NCBI GenBank assembly: GCA_023424865.1
Contig: JAFADM010000594.1
Coordinates: 1 to 27,358, forward strand
From: Bacillota bacterium
Lineage (GTDB): Bacteria; Bacillota_A; Clostridia; DSM-8532
Length of the DNA stretch: 27,358 nt
Reading direction: 5' to 3'
Below are positions 8,752-18,200 of the stretch, piece after piece. The first letter of the stretch is position 1; every line of letters starts with the position of its first letter. The notes under the pieces were generated by a model. It had not been told where the DNA came from. It worked only from the letters and a program-made list of their open reading frames with translations, and ran no database searches. Both the position numbers and the translations under genes were made by a program.

Positions 8752-9927
8752 CTATTCCTCCCCCGTAAGTCTGGCATCCCGGACAACGGAATAAGTGGGT
8801 TCCCTTCCCGTCAGGAGCCCCTCACCGTCAAAGGCGATTTTGCCTGTCAGCCCCTGGTATCCCCCGCTTTCATGGAGAAACCGGGCAATTGCCTCCGGAT
8901 CATTGGTGCCGCTTTCATAAGCCGCCTGTGCAATAAGCCGGACGGAATCATAGCCATGGGCGGCCCACCAGGTAGGCTCTTCACCGTATCTTTCACGGTA
9001 GCGCTCATAAAAGGCCGAAAGCTCGGGTGAGGATTTGACAGGCACCAGGGCGGGCATAACCAGCCCCTCGGTGTCATCCCGGTATTGAACCAGCATTTCC
9101 CCGGCATCAAAGGAGAAATCTCCAAAGAGTGCCGCATCCTGAAGGCCTTCCTTTATGTAGGAGGCCAGTGTAAAAGCATCCTTTATGGCGTCACGGCTGA
9201 TTACCACCCCATCCACCTCCAGCGTTCTCCATTTTTCCAGCTTTTTATTGAAATCCCTGGCCACCCCCAGCTCAGAGGTAATATCTACCACGGAAAGACC
9301 GGCCTTTTGAGCTTCGCTGCAAAAGGCCAGCGCCAGGTTGTTTTCAAACTCCGTGTCACTGCGGCAAATGGCAATTCTGGCTATGTCCCGGCGTGCGGCA
9401 TAAAGGGCCAGGGATGCTCCCATATCCTTTTCACCGAAGGTATTTCTAAAAATCATGCCATACCTTTTTCCTTCAATGGTTCTGTCCATCATACCGTTCA
9501 CGGCAAGAAGGATTTTGCCCGCATTTTCAAAGACAGGCGCTCCCGCGTCCAGTATTTCAAAGCTGTGGGAACCGAAAACGGCGGTTACCGCTTCATCCCC
9601 TGCCAATAGGCTGGACAGGAGAAGGCCTTTTTCATACTCGTACCCGTCGTCATAAAAAGCAAGGCTTATGGTTATGCCGGCGGCTTCATAAGCCTCATTG
9701 CAGTCCTGAGCAGCCATTTTAATGCCGTTAAAAAAGCTGGGGTCATAGGCATATACCTCTTGGGAGCCCATAACGGCTATGGTAATCTTTTTTTCGCCTT
9801 GTCCCGAGGCCTGCTGCGACTGGCCGCAGGCGGACAGCAGAACTGACAGAAGGATTGCGGGTATCACTATTAAAAGGAGTGCCCTGCGCCCTTCCGTCCT
9901 GAGTCCAATCCTTTTGCCAACACTCAT
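8752..9927 (-). CDS. LivJ-type (Peripla_BP_6-like) substrate-binding lipoprotein
   Basis: I chose the ATG at 9927-9925 (391 residues). It has GGGGG six bases upstream and begins directly with a basic, hydrophobic signal. A longer frame back to 10068 runs inside the preceding gene and has no better start. The signal ends in the lipobox LLSAC, with C34 as the lipidated residue. The mature part follows the type I periplasmic binding fold of branched-chain amino acid receptors: KITIAVMGSQEVYAYD, FFNGIKMAAQDCN, AVFGSHSFEIL, YGMIFRNTFGEKDMG, and near the end TWWAAHGYDSVRLIAQA. No LivHMGF permease genes are visible; instead it is coupled to the HlyD-like export gene. It could sense or capture an amino acid or peptide outside the cell. 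Ligand unknown. Confidence 0.85.
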   Translation of the reverse strand: MSVGKRIGLRTEGRRALLLIVIPAILLSVLLSACGQSQQASGQGEKKITIAVMGSQEVYAYDPSFFNGIKMAAQDCNEAYEAAGITISLAFYDDGYEYEKGLLLSSLLAGDEAVTAVFGSHSFEILDAGAPVFENAGKILLAVNGMMDRTIEGKRYGMIFRNTFGEKDMGASLALYAARRDIARIAICRSDTEFENNLALAFCSEAQKAGLSVVDITSELGVARDFNKKLEKWRTLEVDGVVISRDAIKDAFTLASYIKEGLQDAALFGDFSFDAGEMLVQYRDDTEGLVMPALVPVKSSPELSAFYERYRERYGEEPTWWAAHGYDSVRLIAQAAYESGTNDPEAIARFLHESGGYQGLTGKIAFDGEGLLTGREPTYSVVRDARLTGEE

Positions 9928-9976
9928 TGCCATCCCCCTTTTTTTGTCCGTACTCTTCTTAAATTTTGCAGCGGGA

Positions 9977-10978
9977 TCAGCCCATTCCCTGACGTTCCAG
10001 TGCACAGCGGATAATATCTCCCAGAATCTCCGGGAAAGCCATACCTCTGGCTTTTCCGCAGGCTTCAAAGGGTCCGCCCCTGGTTAGGCCGGGCCTGGGA
10101 TTAATTTCGAGGAACCATACCTTGCCCTGCTCATCCACACGGAAATCGGAACGGCTGAAGTCCCTGCACTCCAAATGCCGGTGAAGCCAAAGAGAATAAT
10201 TTAAAAGAGCCCTGTCGGTTTTAACGCCGAAGCTTGCCGCTTCATCCCGAATAACCCGAAAGCATTTATCGTGCACCGTAAACAAATCAATGGAGGAGCC
10301 ATCCTCGTAGGCGCACCTGTCCACGCCAAGGGCATAGGCACCGTCCCCGTTTCCTATGACGGGAACATTAACCTCTTCACCCTTTATGTATTGTTCACAT
10401 AAAACGGCCTGGTCATATTTCTCCCTGTTATATCTTATTTTTTCAATTAACTCCTCTACTGTATCCACAAGAAAAACGCCCATGCTGTAACCCTCGTAAT
10501 TGGGCTTAACCACAAGGGGAAAAGCGAGCTTTTTATCCTTTAACTCCTTTTCAAGAGCAGCTGCTTCAAGCTGCTTGGATAAGCCCACATACAGGCCGTT
10601 GGGCGATGGTATGCCCAGGCTTTGAGCGATAAGCTTGGTGTGATGCTTGTTTTGGCTAAGCCCCATGGCATAGGCATCGCTTCCCACGTAAGGAATACGG
10701 TTTAGCTCAAGAAGGGCGGGAACAATGGCCTCCCGGTTTCTGGACAAAATGCCCTCGTCCTCAATAAAAATAAGATCACAGTTCACACAGCCGGCTTTTA
10801 TCCTCTCATTGAGCTTATACATGTTCCCGATAAGAACAGGCTCATGTCCACAAAGCCGGATGGCTTCAACGATATGCTCCACCTCGGCCGGGCTGCAAAA
10901 ATCGGCGAAAACCTCATTGCTTTCGTCAAAGCCGTAATCCTGCCTGTAATCAAAGGTCAGACCAACTTTCATTAGCAT
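9977..10978 (-). CDS. ATP-grasp ligase, D-Ala-D-Ala ligase-like
   Basis: The 333-residue protein has the ATP-grasp order seen in D-Ala-D-Ala ligases. FPLVVKPNYEGYSMGV (K158) and CEQYIKGEEVNVPV (E195, E201-202) form the ATP grip. SRSDFRVDEQGKVWFLEINP (residues 275-294) carries the Mg-binding acidic residues and ends in NPRPGLT. It lacks the N-terminal glycine-rich GG-S-E pattern of true Ddl enzymes, and the usual Ser after the PGMT motif is replaced by RGGPF, so cell-wall dipeptide synthesis is unlikely to be its role. Such enzymes couple a carboxylate to an amine using ATP. It follows the KamA-like gene by 85 bases, which suggests use of beta-lysine as a substrate (inference). AAAGGA lies 4 bases before the first ATG; a second ATG two codons later (10972) is also possible. 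Confidence 0.85.
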   Translation of the reverse strand: MLMKVGLTFDYRQDYGFDESNEVFADFCSPAEVEHIVEAIRLCGHEPVLIGNMYKLNERIKAGCVNCDLIFIEDEGILSRNREAIVPALLELNRIPYVGSDAYAMGLSQNKHHTKLIAQSLGIPSPNGLYVGLSKQLEAAALEKELKDKKLAFPLVVKPNYEGYSMGVFLVDTVEELIEKIRYNREKYDQAVLCEQYIKGEEVNVPVIGNGDGAYALGVDRCAYEDGSSIDLFTVHDKCFRVIRDEAASFGVKTDRALLNYSLWLHRHLECRDFSRSDFRVDEQGKVWFLEINPRPGLTRGGPFEACGKARGMAFPEILGDIIRCALERQGMG

Positions 10979-11063
10979 TGTATCCTTTCTGACTATTGCC
11001 TCGTTTACTTTCTAAGCTTCATTTCGTAAAGATGACTTGATTGGAACGCGGGATGAAAACGAG
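10979..11063. other. Intergenic gap between KamA-like and ATP-grasp genes
   Basis: This 85-base gap contains the AAAGGA ribosome binding site of the ATP-grasp gene. I see no convincing promoter or terminator, so the two genes are probably co-transcribed. Confidence 0.5.
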
Positions 11064-12149
11064 TCAGTCCGGAAAATGGAGCTCCACCTTATCGCCTTCA
11101 TAATCCCTGAGAACCATCCGCCCCTCTTCCGCTTCAAGAACAGCCCCGCTGTCCACAGGAATTTTCCCGCCCTTCCCCGGCGTATCCACTATAAAGCGAG
11201 GCAGGGCATAGCCGGGAAGATGACCAAGAAGGGAACGCAGCAAAAGAATCCCCTCATTGTAAGGTGTCATGAAATGCCCTGTCCCCTTAACAGGATCACA
11301 CTGATAAAGATAATAGGGCCGTACCCTCAGCTGGATAAGCCGTAAAAGCAGGGCTTCCATTGTCTTTCTGTTATTATTGATTCCCTTTAATAAAACGGAC
11401 TGGTTTCCCAGTGGAATGCCTCTGGAAAGGAGCAGGTCGCAGGCCTTCTCCATTTCCGGACTGATTTCCGCCCAATGGTTGCATTGAATGTTAATCCAGA
11501 CAGGATGGTATTTTTTAATGGTATCCGCCAGCTTTTCCGTAATGCGCATGGGGGCCGCTACCACACTTCGGGTTCCTATTCGAAGGGTTGACACATGGGG
11601 AATGCTTCGAAGTGCGGAAAGAATTCTGTCCAGTGCCTCATCCGTCAGGGTGAAGGGATCCCCTCCTGTTATAAGTACATCCTTGATTGCCGGTGTTTTT
11701 GCGATATAGTCAAAGGCCGCCTCCAGCTCCCGGGCCGTAAGCTCCCTGTCCTCCTGAAGCCTGGTATTCTTTCGGGTACAGTGCCTGCAGTAGGCGAAGC
11801 ATTTTCCGGTAACCACCAGAGCAGCCTTTGCAGGATATTTATGAATAACGCCCTTTACAGGTGAAAATCGGCCTTCCTCCAGGGGATCCCCCCAGAGGGC
11901 CGACATAGGCCGAAGCTCCTCCGGGTTTGGCAAAAACTGTTGTCTTAAAGGCTCCCTCGCATCCGGATTCTTCATTCTTCCGGCAAGAAACGGACTGACC
12001 CCTGTTTTGTAAACCCTGCTTACCACATTTACCGCCGCTTTTTCCCCGGGTGCAAGCACCATATATTCCTGCAGCTTTTCCGCCGTATCAAGGGTATTTG
12101 CCAGCTGCCATTCCCAATCCTTGTGTTTCCACGCTTTCATGTTGTCCAT
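11064..12149 (-). CDS. kamA: KamA-family radical SAM lysine 2,3-aminomutase-like protein
   Basis: The 361-residue protein has the radical SAM cluster motif CFAYCRHC (C117, C121, C124), the glycine-rich VLITGGDPF (158-166), and the PLP lysine in DTPGKGGK (K329). YQCD (D285) and VDTP (D322) match in sequence and spacing the two aspartates that bind the lysine side-chain amine in clostridial lysine 2,3-aminomutase (D293 and D330, 37 apart there as here). L-lysine to beta-lysine is therefore the likely reaction. It is shorter than free-lysine LAM (about 416) and near EpmB (about 342). No EF-P or EpmA gene is nearby. It sits between the giant SLH gene and the ATP-grasp ligase. The RBS before the first ATG is weak; an ATG three codons later (12140) is an alternative. 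Confidence 0.9.
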   Translation of the reverse strand: MDNMKAWKHKDWEWQLANTLDTAEKLQEYMVLAPGEKAAVNVVSRVYKTGVSPFLAGRMKNPDAREPLRQQFLPNPEELRPMSALWGDPLEEGRFSPVKGVIHKYPAKAALVVTGKCFAYCRHCTRKNTRLQEDRELTARELEAAFDYIAKTPAIKDVLITGGDPFTLTDEALDRILSALRSIPHVSTLRIGTRSVVAAPMRITEKLADTIKKYHPVWINIQCNHWAEISPEMEKACDLLLSRGIPLGNQSVLLKGINNNRKTMEALLLRLIQLRVRPYYLYQCDPVKGTGHFMTPYNEGILLLRSLLGHLPGYALPRFIVDTPGKGGKIPVDSGAVLEAEEGRMVLRDYEGDKVELHFPD

Positions 12150-12168
12150 CTCTCTTTTTCCGGGATCC

Positions 12169-12203
12169 CTGAAATCCGATAGAATACCTCTACCGGATTT
12201 CAG
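12169..12203. promoter_or_regulatory. Perfect 10-bp inverted repeat between SLH gene and kamA
   Basis: CTGAAATCCG (12169-12178) and CGGATTTCAG (12194-12203) form a perfect 10-bp stem with a 15-base loop that can pair further through AGA/TCT. It lies in the 105-base gap after the giant gene and about 20 bases upstream of kamA. No T-run follows on the minus strand, so it looks more like an RNA processing/stability element, attenuator or operator than an intrinsic terminator. Confidence 0.5.
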
Positions 12204-12254
12204 AGAAACGGGTACTTATTTTAGCTTTAGCTGATATGAATGACTATTGCTTTT

Positions 12255-15200
12255 TTATTCGTTACTTAAAAGCCTGCGAATAAGGAGCATAAGCATCTGG
12301 GCATTTTCTCCCCGTGTCGCGGTTTTTTCGGGAAGGAATTCCCCTTCCGGGGTTCCGTGAATGATCCCTCCACGGCAAATGCGCTCAACCGCTTCCCGCG
12401 CATAGCCTTTTATATTGCCTGCATCCTTGAACTGCGCATCGCCATAGCCTCCGGGTAATGTCAGGCCGAGCCCGTCGGTAAACCGGGAAAGGAAAACGGC
12501 CAAATCCTGCCTTATTACCGCTGCCTCAGGCGAAAATCCACCGTTGCCGGTACCGCCGGAAAGCCCTGTTCGGTAAGCCCATTGAACCACCGGTGCATAC
12601 CATTTGCCGGCGGGCACATCCGTGAAGGGATAGCCCTCTTCGGAGGAAAGGTCATCCCCTGAAAGCCTTGCCAGCATGGAAAGAACCTCCGACCGGGTCA
12701 CACTGCTGCCAGGGGCGAAGCGTCCGTCTCCCACACCGCTTGCCAGGCCTCTTGCAGCCAGGAAATCCACGGCGTCGGAGTACCATCCGGTGTTATCGCT
12801 GTAGCTGACTTTATTTATAAAGGAGGTAATTTTTCCAATCCTGTGATTGGTGTAAACAATCAGGGCCTCGGCCGTCCTTACCGATAAGGGCAAAATTGTC
12901 AGGGTTCCGTCTTCACTGAGATTGGCTCCCACCACCTGACCGAGATTGGTTTCACTTTTTTCGGAAGGCAGTGTTACCAGGGTTATGAGAAGGGGAATAT
13001 CCGGCCCTTCCATGTCCCTCATATCCCTGCTTCCCATGAGAACGGCAGCCTCGTACACCCTGCGGCCATCAAGCCTTTCGCTTGCATCATCCTCTGCACC
13101 TTCTGCCGAAGAAGCTGCCAGCTTTATTGTAATAGAAGACTTCCCGTCCCATATGGCGTTTATGGCTGCCAGAGCTTTTTTTGAAAGCTCAATCATGCCA
13201 TGGACACTTTCAAACGAGACACTTTCCATACCTGAAGCCGTAAGCTTTTCCCAAACCTCTTCCGAGAGCTCCAGCCGCTGATCAGAGGCAGTGCCTTCGT
13301 AGGAAGAGGAAAGGACAAAGGTTAAGGCTTTGCTGTCCGAAGCTGCGGCTCTGTTCAGGGCCTGTTCCACAACAAACCCGGAGGGCGCGATTACCGCCGT
13401 ATTTCCGTTTACTGCAGGTTCAACTGAGATGCGGATGGCAGGAGCTTCCTCTCCTCCACCCAGCTCAAGGGCTTGGCCGGAGCTTCCTGAGCTTGGGCTT
13501 ACAGGGCCAGGATCAGGACTTGGGTTCTCTGAGCCTCCGCTGCCCACCGTCACAACCATGGTGGCTTCCAGGATAAGCCCTTCCGGCAGCGTATAGCTCC
13601 TGTCCACCCTCTGGAAGCTTCCGTCGGACAGGCTCTCCACCGCATTCACATTAGGCTTCAGGAAAGCGGAAATGCGGGCCGTACCATCGGAAAGGGCAAT
13701 AACCGTACCGTCGGGGAGAACGGATGCCACCTCTGCATTGGAGGTTCTCCAGACGATATCGTAAGGGCTGACCCCTTCCTCCTCCGCTGTCTTGCGAAGA
13801 TTGAGGACGGGTTCCAGCGTATGGGTTTCACCTGCTTTAAGCGATAGCCCGCTCTTATTTATTGAAAACGTATTAACATTCCATATGGCGTCAACCTGCT
13901 CCGGTGAAGCATACCGTTTAATAACGGCTTTATCGGAGGCATCGCCCGCCTGAACCTTCAAGGTCAGGTAATCCTGTACGGATCCATCCTCCTTCAGCTC
14001 GGGATCGCTGTACGAAAGGCCTTCGATGTCTACGGCAACGGAGTCTGTCACCACACCATTGGGTTCCAGTTCAAGGGAAAGCTCATTGAGAACGCTCCCC
14101 TCCGGAGACAGTACGGTAAGCCCGCCCTGATAGGGCTTGTTCCCGCTGTTTCGAACATAATAGTTCAACACGGCTTCAGAAGCTCCTGTATGCAGGGAAT
14201 CCAGCATCTTTACCTCAAGCTTTTCTTCGTAGGACACCGCTTTTGCCGCAACAGCCACAATCTCCCCTGAAACATCAAGCACTCGGAAACCGGCTTCCAC
14301 ACCCTCCGGTATTTCAGGAAGTACAACCGCTGCTAAAAGTGTAGCGCTTTGGCCACCAAGAAGATATGCTTCTTCATCGGATACACTTTCTGCAAGTACA
14401 TTGCCAAGCGATACCCTAGCTCCCGTATAGATCTCCTCGCCATTCTTCGTCAGGAAGGCCTCATAGGAAAAGCCTGACCCCGGCTTTAATCCGGTGTTGG
14501 CGACAGCAGCGGAGAAGGTAAGCGTGCTGCCTCCCATAGGGTTGTTATTGTCAAGGGTAACGCCTCCCAGCTCCAGAGCCGTCTCAGGTGAAAACACTGT
14601 CGAAGCCAGGGTGCGATTGGTTAAATTCCCTGTAAAGACACCTGTTTCATCCCGCTCTTGACTGTATTTTACATAAACGGCGCGCAGGCTGCCGTCGGCA
14701 TTTACGGTAAAATCCAAATCTGAATAGTTAGCTCCGGCTTCATGGGTAAGCTGTACCCCCTGGGACCAGGGGAAGCCGTTATTTGCCCCATATACCTCCT
14801 TGAGCACCGGATCACCTGCACTGACAACACCGGTATACCCGTTTATGTCCGTATAGGTAGAATAATTTATGGGGTATATACCGTGAGAAACGCTCTCAGA
14901 CGGGTTTTCAGGATTTGTCAGGGCAGTTAGAACCTCAATGCTTTCAGGATAGGTTCCGGGCCCCTTGCCTGGGGCGTAGCGATAGACATAGCCCTCTCCG
15001 TCCTCAAAATAATCCGAAACAAGGATCTTATCCAAGGTAGTACCTGGCTTTGCCCACGCTCCGAAAATGTGGCGCTCCTTAAGAATGTTTGACGGATCCT
15101 CCGTTCCCGGGTCTCCTGCTTTCAGCCCACCCTTATAGGAAATAACATAATCCGTCCATACAAGGTATTGGCTGTCCCCATTGGACCTAATTATAAAGTC

Positions 15201-18200
15201 CTCAATGGGTAAACCGTCATTGGATGTAACAGCCTTATGAACAAAGCCGTTAATGGTTGTATTTGATTTATCTACTATGTATAGTGAAACCGGATTTCCG
15301 TCAATGGTTAAATCCAACTTTTTAAGATTGTTCTTTATAAGCCCGGTAATATCCATATACACAATGTCCCCGTCTGAAAGCCAGTAGAGATAGGTAATAC
15401 CTCCGGTTCTAACAAATTGGGGCATGCTGACCGAACCACTGTTGCTGGTGAGCTTAATGGGATGATGGAAGGCATTTTCCTCATAATTGTAAATTTGAAG
15501 GTAGATCTCTCTGTCCCCGGCTGTGCTGCGGCTTCCATCGCGATCCATCACATAGGCGTAGAGGGCAAGGCCATTATAGGTAATAAGATCCGATTCGATA
15601 ATAAGGGGATCCCCGCCTCCCGGTTTAGAGTAAATGACATTTTGTGTTGTGACCGTGGTGGTGGGGCTGGGACTTCCGTCCTCGCCTTCCGGCAGGCCCG
15701 ATGGGATCTCATACTCAGTTTCTTCGATATCCACCAAGGCCGCTAAATCCAGGAACCGTTGCCCGTAGAAACTTTGGGCAAAAATGCCGTCACTATCCCC
15801 ATACCCTTCATCCGGAGCATAGGTGGTATTCCACAGGAAGGTGCCGTCAGGCTGCTTTTCGGCATAACGGTAGGCTATGAGGCCATAGCCGTTGACAATA
15901 TCCCCGTAAAGAGAAGTTGCTTCCCCGTCGTCGGTCTCCGCTCTGTCCGCCCCAGGATCTGTAACAGGTGTGTTGTCGTAAGCTCTGGGCTCCTCATTAA
16001 GGTAATCTGCCTTGGTGTAATAAACCATGAGGCGGCGGCTTGCTTCATCATAGGAAATTTTAGGGCTGATATCAGCGAATGTATCTAATTCTGTTGCTTT
16101 TGTGACGGCAAACTTTTCCCCAAAGCTTTCTGCTGCCGTGTCAAACCATCGCCCGCTGATATTCATGGCGCTCAGTGTGTCCACAGGGGTATCCGAAGAG
16201 GTAAAGTTTCGTCCGGCATCCGCCCATGTAACCAGGATTTTATCCCCTACCAGGTAGGCATCGGGAGCTTCATCCCAGGTACCGTCAGTTTCCAGATCCA
16301 CGGTTTGAGGAGGCGTCCACGTTTCGGTGGCGGGGTCGTAAAGGGTATAAAAAAGCTGCGCTCTGTTGTAGCTGTCCCGAGTACCTGTATCATCAACAAA
16401 GAGAAGAAGCAGCTTTCCATCGCCGTAGGCAATGGTCTTCGACTGGGGATAAGGATAGACGCCGGATTGAAGCTCAGCTTCATTACCTGCTGCCGTACTG
16501 TTTAAGCTGTAGCGTGCCATTCTTAAAGAGCTGTTACCAGCCCATGACGAACGGTTATTAAGGTACTCCCGGGTGAGAATTTCCTCCTCGGTGGGAGAAG
16601 CCACCGGTTCGTACAAATAACCTGCATAAGGGTTGGACAGGCTTCCCATAAGCGCATCGCCTGTCGATCCATAGCCGAACAGGCTGATACGTTCCGACTG
16701 GTAAATGGTCCATTTTTTTTGTACAAAGAGAACCTTTATGCCTACCCTGGCGGTAATGACAAGCCCTCCGGAGCCTTCCGACGCAGCATTTTCACCAATA
16801 ATGGGCAGGGTGAAATTCATATCCACCTCGGCATTGCCTTCAAGGTAAACATTGAGATAATCAATACCCGCGCCGGCCTGGATGGTGATGCCGGGATTAA
16901 CCATGAACTGTGCATAGATGGAGTAGTTGTTAGGATTCAGAGAAACCTTGCCTTCCCCGTCAAATTCATACATAGAGGTTTGGCGCATGGAGTTATTGGG
17001 CTCTATGGCCAATACTGCCGAAGCGTCGCCGTGTACATTTACGGAAGCAAAAACAGGTATTCCAATAGGGGTCACATAGGTATACTTATAGTCAAACTCC
17101 GCGTTTCCGGTAGCCATAAGCACCAGGGAGCTGAAGTAATAGCGTCCGTTAGCTCTTTGTACCCCGTCAATCTCGTTGGATCCTTCCTCGATAACCAAAT
17201 TCAACGACACTGAAAACTTGTAGTTGAAGCTTCCTCCGGAGGAGCTGGTGGGAGTGTCCTCCTTCTGGTTCTTTTTAACCTCATCTTTTACATCTTCATC
17301 GTCAGGATCGTTTCCTAAAAGCTTCTTGATTTTACTAATGACCCCTTCGTCTTCGTCATCCTCTTTTTCAGCCTCATTGCCGAACTTTTTCTCAAAGTCC
17401 TTATTATAACCAACCGTATAGGTTCTGGTATTATAGACCTTCCCATCCTCACCGGTACGGGTTCCTCTGTCCAGAATATCGTCAAGGCTGATGTTCATTC
17501 CAAGATCAAACCGGTTATTCATCTGCCCGATAAATTCCACGGCCGGCTTTATTGGTGTGTCAAAGCTTGTAATAGCGTTAATGATATTTAAATCCATACT
17601 AAATGCAAGCCCAACATCCACCTCGGGGTATTCCCTTACCACTTGACCGTTTTCCTCATAAAGAGGTGAAAGGGTCATCATCCCGCCTACCGGAATGTTC
17701 TGAGCCAGCAAGTCTATTGAATGGGAAAAACCCCCCGCATTGGGAACACCGGTTTTAGATTCGTAAAGCTTTTCCTTCTTTAAGCCCTTATCATCCGTTC
17801 TGTATATACGAACAATAACATTGTTGGCTGCTGTGCCTTCATTTTTCTTATCCACGGAGAACTTGAATTCTGTTTCGCCGGGCCTTATGGGTACAAGCAC
17901 ATTATCCGCATCCAGCTTAAGGTCTTCGGAAGCCGAGTCGGCGTTGCGCTTATAGGTAGCCTTGAAATTATAGGGGCGCATCACATCGCTTGTATCAAAG
18001 GTATGTACAACCGTATCCCCGGGAACAGCATAGGTGAAAAACTCATAGCCCTTGTGCATAATTCGGACAAGATTGTATTCACCAAGCCGCAATGAGGGAT
18101 CTGTAAGTGTTGCAGCACCGTATTCATCCGTTACAAAGGCACTGGTGCCCATGATAATGGTAGCATCCTTTACAGGCATTTCTTTGGATGAAGCCTGAGG

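Noticed and set aside
9085..9609. 174-codon plus-strand ORF opposite the lipoprotein gene
   Set aside because: Antisense shadow; the minus-strand frame has clear family motifs.
9928..10068. Long start of the LivJ-type lipoprotein inside the ATP-grasp gene
   Set aside because: The first 47 residues are out-of-frame sequence of the neighbouring gene and would bury the lipoprotein signal; the ATG at 9927 has GGGGG at the right distance. The ATG at 9933 sits directly against the GGGGG.
9977..10978. Housekeeping D-Ala-D-Ala ligase
   Set aside because: Ddl N-terminal and C-terminal hallmark residues are missing and the neighbours are not cell-wall genes.
11064..12149. EpmB acting on elongation factor P
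   Set aside because: Length is similar, but no EpmA or EF-P gene is near and the gene sits in a peptide export cluster; the possibility remains but is not favoured.
16719..17213. 164-codon plus-strand ORF inside the giant SLH gene
   Set aside because: Antisense shadow of a strong coding frame, with no family features and no RBS context.
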